From NCBI GenBank assembly GCA_016199025.1, contig JACQHM010000032.1:1-8762 (forward strand): a stretch of DNA of 8,762 bases. Reading direction: 5' to 3'. Source of the DNA: Candidatus Methylomirabilota bacterium (lineage in GTDB: Bacteria; Methylomirabilota; Methylomirabilia; Methylomirabilales; JACQHM01). This document shows, piece by piece, positions 1 to 6,427 of this stretch (its first letter is position 1; each line of letters starts with the position of its first letter). The translations under genes and the position numbers were made by a program. The notes below the pieces were generated by a model. It did not search any database. It worked only from the letters and a program-made list of their open reading frames with translations, and was not told the origin of the DNA.

Positions 1-102
1 ATCCGCTGGGCGGGCGAGACCAACATCGCTGCTGCCTGTCGCCGCTTTGCCGCCCAGCCCTGGGCAGCCCTGGCCCTCATCGGCATCGAGCTGGAAAACT
101 GA
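1..102 (+). CDS. C-terminal end of an unidentified protein, possibly a transposase (partial, 5' end outside window)
   Basis: Frame 1 is open from the first base to a TGA at 100-102 and gives 33 residues. The tail contains TNIAAACRRFAAQP and then ALALIGIELEN. A TNIAxAxRxxAxxP...ALxLxGI pattern reminds me of the extreme C-terminus of some DDE transposases, but I recognise it only loosely and there is no catalytic residue in view. The stop lies 18 bp before the left inverted repeat of the neighbouring insertion sequence, so this frame is outside that element. The coding call is supported by the open frame and protein-like composition; the transposase assignment is a tentative inference. Confidence 0.45.
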   Translation: MRWAGETNIAAACRRFAAQPWAALALIGIELEN

Positions 103-120
103 ACAGCCCTGCTTACGCCC

Positions 121-135
121 AGAAATGACTCAACT
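121..135 (+). repeat. Left terminal inverted repeat of the IS relic
   Basis: AGAAATGACTCAACT is identical over 15 bases to the reverse complement of 1371-1385. Similarity stops just inside the repeat. The position upstream of the transposase relic fits a transposase-recognised IS end. Confidence 0.75.
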
Positions 136-146
136 CTGAGCGTGCC

Positions 147-290
147 CCCTCCTGGGTAGAGGCAAAAAGAAGGAGAGAGAAGAGAAAGAGAAGGCCCTTG
201 CCAACGAAAAGCCCTCCTGAGAGGCTCCTGGCAAGGCTTTTCTTCCTCTCTCTTCTCTTTCTCTTGCCAGTCGCAGTCTCTCCAGGAGGG
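147..290. other. Long imperfect hairpin with polypurine and polypyrimidine arms in the IS left end
   Basis: The outer base is CCCTCCTGG (147-155) against CCAGGAGGG (282-290). Purine-rich sequence in the left arm (about 168-194) faces pyrimidine-rich sequence in the right arm (about 237-265); one 14-bp exact inverted match is 180-193 with 252-265. Near the apex CCTTGCCA (196-203) pairs with TGGCAAGG (229-236). An alternative pairing, GAAAAGCC (206-213) with GGCTTTTC (235-242), is mutually exclusive with the last one. The structure lies between the terminal repeat and the transposase start. Structures near IS ends are known to shield transposase genes from read-in transcription, and that is my inferred role here. 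Confidence 0.6.
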
Positions 291-308
291 CTTCCCAGGT
301 CGGATGAA

Positions 309-1201
309 ATGAGTATGACGCACTTTCTCCGCTTTTGCAACCAAGAGTATGGCTGGCACGCCCAGGTGCAACGGCTTCAGGACACCCGCCAGACACCGCA
401 GATCCCAACCGCCATGATCTGCCTGAGCCTGCTGGCGGGGGCGGCTTTGGGGGTGGAGAGTCTGCGGCAGGTGGACCGCTTCTTGCGGCAGCCGGCGGCT
501 CGCCGGCTGCTGGGTCGCTCGCGCCCGCGCGTGGCCAGCGACTCGACAGGGGTTTGTGGAGCTGCTGGTGGGCGATGGCCTCTCTAGGACCCGGGAGTTC
601 TTCCGGTTCTGCCGGGAGGAGCTGGGTTGCCATGGGGTGGTCAAGACCGACGAGGAGACGTTGACGCTGCGGCAGGATGCCGATGGGCTGTTTGATGCCG
701 CTCCGCTCTTCCCAGGGGTGGAGTCCGTCGAGGGGCTCGATGCTGAGCGGGCGGTACCTATCGGATCTGGGCCGCTTCCGGCTTTGCGTGGGAAGGACTG
801 CTCTATCCCCTGCGCATGGGGCGGGTGTGGGAAGAGCACGTGAAGGGCCCTCACCGCGGCAAGACCACCGTGTTCTATGTGATCACGGCCGACCAGACCC
901 TCAGCGTCCGGGATTTGGGGAACTCGCCCATACCCGTTGGCTGCTGGAGAACAACGGCTTTAAGAGCCTCAACGAGCAGTGTCACTCCAAGCATGCCTTC
1001 GTGCACGATCCTGCGGCGATGGTACGGTTCGTGCTGCTGCTGTTCCTGGCCTTTGCCCTGGTCCACGCCTACCGCCTGAAGATCGAAGCCGTCAAAGTCC
1101 CACTGGGCTTGGCGGCTGTTTGGGAGCCGATGGCGTTCCGGTTCCTGCGCCAGCTGTTCTGGATCTCGCTGGGCCGAGGGGAGCTGGCAGGGGTGGGCTG
1201 A
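309..1201 (+). pseudogene. DDE transposase relic with three frame changes and an internal deletion
   Basis: The relic starts at ATG 309 (MSMTHFLRF) and reads in that frame to SDST, whose Asp (540-542) is probably the first catalytic residue. The frame then changes and continues as FVELLVGDGLSRTREFF, with the second candidate Asp at 574-576. Near 752-758 it changes again, to YRIWAASGFAWEGLLYPL, and near 900-915 a third time, to HTRWLLENNGF, where Glu 947-949 sits in a typical C-terminal xRWxxENxGF signature. It ends at TGA 1199-1201. The first two Asp codons are only about 30 bp apart, much closer than in intact DDE transposases, so sequence has been lost between them as well. The protein would be inactive. 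I cannot name the family; an IS4-like or unclassified DDE group is plausible. Confidence 0.75.
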
Positions 1202-1203
1202 AG

Positions 1204-1241
1204 GGCAGGGCTCCCGGAGGATCTGAGCGGGAGCCCCTGCC
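1204..1241 (+). terminator. GC-rich hairpin after the transposase stop, possible terminator
   Basis: GGCAGGGCTCCC (1204-1215) pairs with GGGAGCCCCTGCC (1229-1241), leaving one bulged base and a 13-base loop. It begins two bases after the transposase stop. Only a weak T-rich stretch (TGTGTTGTT) follows, so it is a poor but plausible intrinsic terminator of the relic gene. Confidence 0.45.
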
Positions 1242-1312
1242 TGTGTTGTTCGACCGGCCCATAGCCTGAAGGTATGAGTGACGCGAGCCTCCAATGGGGG
1301 AAAGGGGGCAGT

Positions 1313-1332
1313 GTGGGCAGCGGCTGTCCCAC
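1313..1332. other. Small hairpin in the right part of the IS relic
   Basis: GTGGGCAG (1313-1320) pairs with CTGTCCCAC (1324-1332) around a 3-base loop, with one bulged T. There is no T-tract on either strand. It lies between two convergent genes. The rest of 1202-1418 holds only the terminator-like hairpin, a CCAATTGG palindrome (1351-1358) and the right terminal repeat. Confidence 0.3.
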
Positions 1333-1370
1333 CCTGGTCTCCTAAGAGGGCCAATTGGTCATTTGTTCGA

Positions 1371-1385
1371 AGTTGAGTCATTTCT
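1371..1385 (-). repeat. Right terminal inverted repeat of the IS relic
   Basis: AGTTGAGTCATTTCT is the exact reverse complement of 121-135. It ends 33 bp before the last base of ftsY, which is read from the opposite strand. Confidence 0.75.
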
Positions 1386-1418
1386 AGGGGGATCGCTCTC
1401 AACCGCTGCCGGAAGAAA

Positions 1419-2336
1419 TCAGGAGGGGTCGAGGAGAGCGGAGACAAAGGCGTCTGGATCAAAAGGATAGAGGTCATCAACACCCTCGCCCGTCCCCACG
1501 TATTTGACAGGAACCTTGAGTTCGTGGGCGATAGCAATGACGCTCCCCCCTTTGGCCGTCCCGTCCAACTTGGCGATGACCAGTCCGGTGACGCCGACGG
1601 CTCCGTGGAACTCCCTGGCCTGGACCAGGGCGTTGGAGCCAAAGGTCGCATCGAGGACAAGGAGGGATTCGTCAGGGGCCCCCGGGAGCTCCTTTCCGAT
1701 GACCCGGTTGATTTTCTTGAGCTCCTCCATCAGGTTCTTCTTGGTATGGAGCCTTCCCGCCGTATCGATCAGGAGATGATCGATCCCTCGGGCCTTGGCC
1801 GCCTTCAAGGCATCGAACACGACGGCAGAGGGGTCAGCCTCCGCTTGGTGGGCGATCACGTCGGCTCCAACCTTCTTCCCCCAGAGTTGGAGCTGTTCGA
1901 TGGCCCCGGCCCTGAAGGTATCGGCGGCGGCCAGGAGGACTTTGTGTCCTCCATCGATCAGGCGTTTGGCGAGCTTTCCAATGGTGGTCGTCTTGCCCGA
2001 CCCGTTGGCGCCGAGAAATAAGACGACAAAAGGCTTGTCGCCGCGGGCTGGAGGCCGGGCTCCCTCCTCTGGGAAAAGGCTAAGGATCCGCTCCTTTAAG
2101 GCCAGCCGGCTCTCCTCAGGGCCTGTGAAGTCGCGACGCCCGTGGACCTTCTGCACGGAGTCCAACAGAAGCCGGGTGGCGGAAGGCCCGACGTCAGCCG
2201 AAAGGAGCAGCTCTTCCAGCTCCTCGATGGTCAGCGGGTCCAGCTTCTTCTTGAGGAGGTCTTCCAAACGCTCGATGAAACCTTTACGGGTCCTGTGGAG
2301 GCTCTCCTTGAACCGGGAAAAGAGTTCGAAAGCCAT
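1419..2336 (-). CDS. ftsY: Signal recognition particle receptor FtsY
   Basis: FtsY is the SRP-family GTPase that docks SRP-bound ribosomes at the cytoplasmic membrane by forming a GTP-dependent heterodimer with Ffh. The 305-residue product has an N-terminal helical bundle (about 1-90) and a complete G domain: G1 GANGSGKTT (109-117), AADTFRAGAIEQL (137-149), G3 DTAGR (191-195), the DAT-x-G-x-NAL segment (229-236), G4 AKLDGTAKGG (255-264) and the closing GTGEGVDDLYPFDP (281-294). G4 begins with Ala where TKLD is usual. There is no long acidic A domain, common outside enterobacteria. The ATG directly abuts the TAA of the Roadblock gene with no gap, and GAAAGGA lies 6 bases upstream, so translation is probably coupled. 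The stop is 33 bp from the IS relic. Confidence 0.97.
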   Translation of the reverse strand: MAFELFSRFKESLHRTRKGFIERLEDLLKKKLDPLTIEELEELLLSADVGPSATRLLLDSVQKVHGRRDFTGPEESRLALKERILSLFPEEGARPPARGDKPFVVLFLGANGSGKTTTIGKLAKRLIDGGHKVLLAAADTFRAGAIEQLQLWGKKVGADVIAHQAEADPSAVVFDALKAAKARGIDHLLIDTAGRLHTKKNLMEELKKINRVIGKELPGAPDESLLVLDATFGSNALVQAREFHGAVGVTGLVIAKLDGTAKGGSVIAIAHELKVPVKYVGTGEGVDDLYPFDPDAFVSALLDPS

Positions 2337-2693
2337 TTAGAGTCCTTTCTCAAGGAAGAAGGCCGCTTTTTTCACTTCGAAGATCCCCCGGCCGACATTC
2401 CCGCCGGGCTTCAAGATCAGCGACAAGACGTATCCCTCCTTCAAAGGAAGGGCAACAACAGAGGCGTTCTCTAATTCCATGAGGATCGTTCGGATCTCCC
2501 CTTGACCCGCCCGTGTCGAGGCCAGGATGAGCTCCCTGAAGAGGAAGGCATAGCGGGCGGCGAGGCCTTCAGCATCGAAGGGTGAGGTTTCAGGAAAGAG
2601 GGCAACGACCATTCCATCGGGGTCAAAGAGGATGGTCATCACAGCCCCTTCCACCTTCTCGACAACGGAGGCCAGGTACTGACGGAAGTCCAT
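2337..2693 (-). CDS. Roadblock/LC7 (MglB-like) domain protein
   Basis: The 118-residue protein has the size and pattern of a single Roadblock/LC7 domain: an N-terminal helix (1-14), a strand with VEGAVMTILFDPDGMVVALF (about 14-33), a helix of the Ala-rich AARYAFLFRELIL type, a strand pair (IRTILMELENASVVALPL), a strand with GYVLSLILKPGGNVGRG and a C-terminal helix FEVKKAAFFLEKGL. Members of this family dimerise and often bind or regulate small Ras-like GTPases; MglB is the GAP of MglA. No such partner is encoded in this window. The start is 1 bp after the smc TAG with GGGAG just upstream, and its TAA touches the ftsY ATG, so it is embedded in the smc-ftsY transcript. The fold assignment is from pattern only; the function here is unknown. 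Confidence 0.8.
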   Translation of the reverse strand: MDFRQYLASVVEKVEGAVMTILFDPDGMVVALFPETSPFDAEGLAARYAFLFRELILASTRAGQGEIRTILMELENASVVALPLKEGYVLSLILKPGGNVGRGIFEVKKAAFFLEKGL

Positions 2694-2694
2694 C

Positions 2695-5600
2695 CTACTC
2701 CCTGAAAGGGGATTCGACCTCGGAGATCTTGACGGAGATTAACCGGGAGGTTCCGTCCTCTTGGGTGACGCCGTAGAGGGCGTCGGCGACCTCCATCGTC
2801 CGCTTGTTGTGCGTGATGACGATGACCTGATGGTGGGCCGAAAGTTCACGCAGGAGGGCAGCAAAGTGCTCGACGTTCACATCATCCAGGGGGGCATCCA
2901 CCTCGTCCAAGAGGCAGAAGGGGCTCGGCCTGACCTGGAAGAGGGCGAGGAGGAGGGCGAGGGCGGCGAGGGCCCGCTCGCCACTGGACAGGAGAGCGGT
3001 GTTCGAGGTCCGCTTCCCAGGGATGCTGATCGCCATCTCCAGACCCGGCTCTTCCCCATTTTCGGTCTGGACGAACCGAAGCTCCGCGCTCCCCCCGGAG
3101 AAGAGGCGCTTCCAGAGGTGATCGAAGTGCTCGTTGACCTTCGCCAAGGTCCCCTCAAAGAGCCTTTTGATCGTCTTCTCGATCTCGGCTGAGGTGGCCT
3201 TGAGCGTCTGAATGGAGGCCTCGAGATCCTCGGCCTGGGAGGTCAGGAAGGTATGCCGTCCCGAGAGGGCTTCATACTCTTCAAGGGCGGCCAGGTTGGC
3301 AGGGCCGAGGTTTTCGAGTTTCTCCTTGAAGGCTTCCAGATCCACCTGGGCCTGGGAGGGGTCAAGGGTTTCATGGGCATAGCGGGTAGAGAGTTCCTCA
3401 AGAGAAGTGTGAGACTCCGCATGAAGTTCCTCTTCCAGGAGGGAGAGGGTCGTGGTGAGTTCGGCCTTCCTGGAGGAGAGGGTGGAGAGGGTCGCACGAA
3501 GCTCCGCCGCCTCTTTGCGGAGGGGCTTCAACTCCTCCTCGAGGCGCTTGATCTTTTCCTGTTCGACCTGGCGGGCCTCCTGATGGCGTTGGATGGATCC
3601 CTGGGCCACGGCCTCTTCCCGGGTGAATCCTTCAAGGGCCTCCTGGAGGGCCTGAAGGGCCCCTTCTAGCTCCCTTCTCCTCAGCCCTAGGGACGTCAGA
3701 TCCTCCTCGAGCCTCTTCGCCTCCTGCCGGGCGCCTTCAAATTCTTCGGCAAGCCTCGCCAAAGTCCGTCGGACCCCCTCCCTTCGCTCGAACAGGGAGC
3801 CGGCTTCGATTTTGGCCTCCGTCACCTCCCTGAGGAGTTCCCCGCGCCTCTCCTCCACGGCGACTTTTTCCGCCTCCAGGGCTAAGTGTTCCTCCTGAAG
3901 CCTCCGCTCCTCCGCCTCGGCCTCCTGGAGGTCCCGGGTTGCTCCTTCGATCTCGGACTGAAGCCCCTCGATCTCGTCCGTCATGTTTTGCCATTCGGAG
4001 GAGAGGAGGGCAACCTCTCGCTTGAGCCTTTCTTCATCGGCCCTCGTCTGGGAAAGGTCCTTCTCTCGATCGCGAAGATCGAATTGGGTGGCTTCAAGCC
4101 TTTCCTCCAGGCTTTCGAGGGCCCGCTCGAGCTCTGCCAGGGTTGCCTTTGCCGATGCCTCCTCCTCTAGGAGGGTCGAAAGTTCCGCTTCCTTGGCTTC
4201 AAGGCTTCTGGAGAGTTCACGGATCTCCCGTCTCCTGGAGAGAGGGCCTGAGGGGCTGGGGGCCCCACCGGTCAGGGTGCCCCTGTGGCTTAGGACCTCC
4301 CCATCCAGGGTGGCGATAGCGAAGGGGGAGGGGAGGGCCGAGGCGAGGGCAACGGCGGTCTGAACGTCCCTGACAATGATCCCCTCCCCCAGGACCGAAA
4401 GGACCAAACCCGGACTGGCCCCATTCCCCTTCACCCGGACAAAGTCCACAGCCATCCCTTCGATCCCATCCCTGAACGGGCCCTGGGCCCGGAGCCCTTC
4501 TTGGAGCCTCTGGATCCACTCCTGGGATTTCTCGGGAGGGACTGGGAAGAGCAGGGTCGCACGGCCTGACCGTTCCTTCAGAAACGATAGGGCAGCCAGG
4601 GCATCCTCCACCGAATCGGTGACGATCCCATGAAGGGCCTCGGCCAAGAGGGCCTCGATGGCCCGTTCGTATCGGGCCTCGACCTCTAGAGCCTCGAAGA
4701 GAGTCCCCTTGAGCCCAGAGAGCTGAGCGGTGGCCCGGGCACATTCCTGCAGGAAGAGGCCTCCCCTCTCGCCCGCCCCTGCAAAGGTCGCCTCCAATTC
4801 TTTGAGCGACTCCATCCGGCTCTTCAGCCTTCCGATCTCCTCCTGAAGGAGCCCACGGTGGAGGGCCAGGTCTTGAAGCCTTTCCTCCTGTTCCATGATC
4901 TGCTCGGACAGGGCCTCCTGCTCCCGCGAAAGGTGGGAGCGTTCCCCTGAAAGACTTCTCACCTCCTCCTTCAGCCTCTCTTCCTCCGTCTGTTTTTCGT
5001 GGAGGCTCCTTTCCGCCTCCTCCATCCGGGTCTTCGACCGGCCCGCTTGGAGCAGGAGAACCCGATGCCGCTCCTTGAGGCGCGAGAGTTCGTTTCTTCT
5101 CCCTGAGAGGACCAGGGTGTGTTCGATGGTTTGGCGTCGTTTCTCCTCGAAATCTCGGCCGATCCTTTGAAGCTCTTGCCCGTACTCCCCTTCTTGCTGT
5201 GCCAGCTCTTCGAGCTTCGCCTGTAGACGGACCGACTCGTCCTCCAAGGCCTGGAAGGCCGAGGCTTCGCGGGATTCCTCCTCTTGAAGGGACCCGACCC
5301 GAAGGTGGACCCGCTCGAGGAAGGTCGATTCATCTTGAACCCTCCGACCCAGCTCATGGAGGAGCGATCGCCGGCTGACGAGCTCAGCCTCATGGCGGGT
5401 GATCTGACCCCTGATGGCGTAGAGATGCTCTTGGGCCGCGGCCAAGGCCTTTTCTCCCTCGAGATCCCTCAGGCGTTTCTCTTCTAAGAGGGCCTCAAGG
5501 CGAGAGGAGGCAGCCTCCTTCGCTGAAATGGCATCCTTGAGAGCCCTCTCCTCACTCGTGAGCCTGTTCAGTTCGTCTTGAAGGTGAAGGCTCTCATGGT

Positions 5601-6291
5601 ATTTCAGATACAGTCTGAGGGAAGAAATCTGCTCTTGCAAGAGTTTGTAGCGTTCAGCTTTATTGGCCTGCCGTTTTAGAGAGGTCAGTTGCCGCTCGAC
5701 CTCTCGGATGATATCGTTGATCCTCAGAAGGTTTTGTTGAGTGGCCTCTAACTTGTGAAGGGCCGCTTTCTTCCGGGTCTTATACTTCATGACCCCCGCA
5801 GCCTCCTCCAACAAGACCCGAAGGTCCTGGGGCTTGGCATTCACCAGGCTGTTGATCGCCTGTTGATCGATGATGGCGTAGGGTTCGGCACCGAGACCCG
5901 TATCGAGGAAGAGATCCGTGATGTCCCGGAGCCGACAAGGGGTTTTGTTCAGGAGATACTCGCTTTCACCGGATCGAAAGAGGCGACGGGTGATGCTGAC
6001 TTCCTCGTAGTCAATGGGGAGGTCCCCGTGATTGTCGGAGAAGGTGAGGGTCACCTCGGCCAAAGAGAGGGGCTTTCTGATGGAGGATCCTTTAAAGATG
6101 AGATCCTCCATCCGCTCTCCGCGGAGAAGCCGGGCGCTTTGCTCCCCAAGGGCCCACCGGATGCTATCAACCAGGTTGGTCTTCCCTCCTCCATTGGGCC
6201 CGACAACGGCGGTGATCCCGGGTTCGAACTGAAGCTCCGTCTTTTCGGCGAAGGACTTAAAGCCAAAGATGGTCAGCTTCGAGAGCCACAA
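2695..6291 (-). CDS. smc: Chromosome partition/condensation protein SMC
   Basis: SMC is the ATP-driven core of the bacterial condensin, which works with ScpA and ScpB to organise and segregate the chromosome. The 1198 residues match full length. Visible parts are the start MWLSKLTIFGFKSFAEKTEL, Walker A GPNGGGKTN (31-39), a first coiled-coil arm (about 170-500), a hinge (about 505-675, ending GTLTGGAP), a second arm to about 1010, the signature LLSSGERALAALA (1100-1112), Walker B CLLDEVDAPLDD (1126-1137) and the H-loop ITHNKRTMEVADALYGVT. Departures from consensus are GGGKT for GSGKS, IIDQQ (140-144) for IIGQG, and LSSGE for LSGGE. The start is TTG at 6289-6291, chosen because it gives the canonical N-terminus and follows AGGAGG by 10 bases; an ATG at 6296-6298 is out of frame. 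No ScpA or ScpB gene is nearby. Confidence 0.97.
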   Translation of the reverse strand: MWLSKLTIFGFKSFAEKTELQFEPGITAVVGPNGGGKTNLVDSIRWALGEQSARLLRGERMEDLIFKGSSIRKPLSLAEVTLTFSDNHGDLPIDYEEVSITRRLFRSGESEYLLNKTPCRLRDITDLFLDTGLGAEPYAIIDQQAINSLVNAKPQDLRVLLEEAAGVMKYKTRKKAALHKLEATQQNLLRINDIIREVERQLTSLKRQANKAERYKLLQEQISSLRLYLKYHESLHLQDELNRLTSEERALKDAISAKEAASSRLEALLEEKRLRDLEGEKALAAAQEHLYAIRGQITRHEAELVSRRSLLHELGRRVQDESTFLERVHLRVGSLQEEESREASAFQALEDESVRLQAKLEELAQQEGEYGQELQRIGRDFEEKRRQTIEHTLVLSGRRNELSRLKERHRVLLLQAGRSKTRMEEAERSLHEKQTEEERLKEEVRSLSGERSHLSREQEALSEQIMEQEERLQDLALHRGLLQEEIGRLKSRMESLKELEATFAGAGERGGLFLQECARATAQLSGLKGTLFEALEVEARYERAIEALLAEALHGIVTDSVEDALAALSFLKERSGRATLLFPVPPEKSQEWIQRLQEGLRAQGPFRDGIEGMAVDFVRVKGNGASPGLVLSVLGEGIIVRDVQTAVALASALPSPFAIATLDGEVLSHRGTLTGGAPSPSGPLSRRREIRELSRSLEAKEAELSTLLEEEASAKATLAELERALESLEERLEATQFDLRDREKDLSQTRADEERLKREVALLSSEWQNMTDEIEGLQSEIEGATRDLQEAEAEERRLQEEHLALEAEKVAVEERRGELLREVTEAKIEAGSLFERREGVRRTLARLAEEFEGARQEAKRLEEDLTSLGLRRRELEGALQALQEALEGFTREEAVAQGSIQRHQEARQVEQEKIKRLEEELKPLRKEAAELRATLSTLSSRKAELTTTLSLLEEELHAESHTSLEELSTRYAHETLDPSQAQVDLEAFKEKLENLGPANLAALEEYEALSGRHTFLTSQAEDLEASIQTLKATSAEIEKTIKRLFEGTLAKVNEHFDHLWKRLFSGGSAELRFVQTENGEEPGLEMAISIPGKRTSNTALLSSGERALAALALLLALFQVRPSPFCLLDEVDAPLDDVNVEHFAALLRELSAHHQVIVITHNKRTMEVADALYGVTQEDGTSRLISVKISEVESPFRE

Positions 6292-6301
6292 GGCTCATCC
6301 C

Positions 6302-6309
6302 CCTCCTTT
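6302..6309 (-). promoter_or_regulatory. Ribosome binding site supporting the TTG start of smc
   Basis: On the minus strand AAGGAGG is followed by a G-run and then, 10 bases after AGGAGG, the TTG codon at 6291-6289. It is the only strong Shine-Dalgarno sequence in the gap. An ATG at 6298 is closer but in another frame, so this site and the conserved N-terminus together decide the start. Confidence 0.65.
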
Positions 6310-6343
6310 TTTGGCAATCCCGGCTTGGGAGTTCTGAAGGGGG

Positions 6344-6372
6344 AGGCTAGCATGGGCGGGAGGAGTTGTCAA
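6344..6372 (-). promoter_or_regulatory. Sigma70-like promoter for smc-Roadblock-ftsY
   Basis: On the minus strand, a perfect TTGACA (6372-6367) is followed after exactly 17 bases by TAGCCT (6349-6344), a moderate -10 match. It sits in the only sizeable gap of the gene block, about 50 bp upstream of the smc TTG, and would drive smc, the Roadblock gene and ftsY independently of rnc. The remainder of 6292-6427 shows the smc ribosome binding site and a weak 5-bp stem (GTATC/GATAC, about 6394-6411) but no convincing rnc terminator. Confidence 0.55.
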
Positions 6373-6427
6373 GAGAAAATACAAGAAAGTGTAGGGTATC
6401 ACTGGAGGGATACTAGTTCTTGTAGGC

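Larger units (their letters stand above)
121..1385 (+). mobile_element. Degenerate insertion sequence with 15-bp terminal inverted repeats
   Basis: The segment is bounded by perfect 15-bp inverted repeats, AGAAATGACTCAACT at 121-135 and its reverse complement at 1371-1385. It encloses a plus-strand DDE transposase relic that fills most of the interior (309-1201). The span of about 1.27 kb is smaller than expected for a full-length transposase of this kind because the gene carries an internal deletion. I see no convincing target-site duplication: left of the element is TTACGCCC and right of it is AGGGGGAT. The outermost bases may differ by one or two, since both flanks add C-rich sequence outside the repeat. 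The element lies 33 bp beyond the ftsY stop and apparently inserted into intergenic DNA. The IS family is unresolved. Confidence 0.75.

Noticed and set aside
110..1395. Target-site duplication around the IS relic
   Set aside because: The flanks TTACGCCC and AGGGGGAT share no direct repeat, so none is reported.
875..1660. Open minus-strand frame of 261 codons across the transposase relic and ftsY 3' end
   Set aside because: It overlaps real coding sequence on both sides and crosses the IS boundary; the product is low-complexity and unlike any family.
1795..2340. Open plus-strand frame of 181 codons opposite ftsY
   Set aside because: The Ser/Arg-rich product is an antisense reading of conserved FtsY motifs, with no independent support.
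2761..3192. Open plus-strand frame of 143 codons opposite smc
   Set aside because: It is antisense to a fully conserved SMC head domain. Long antisense frames are expected in GC-rich DNA, and its sequence has no recognisable domain.
6394..6411. Short inverted repeat GTATC/GATAC downstream of rnc
   Set aside because: The 5-bp stem without a T-tract is too weak to call a terminator, so smc may also receive read-through from rnc.
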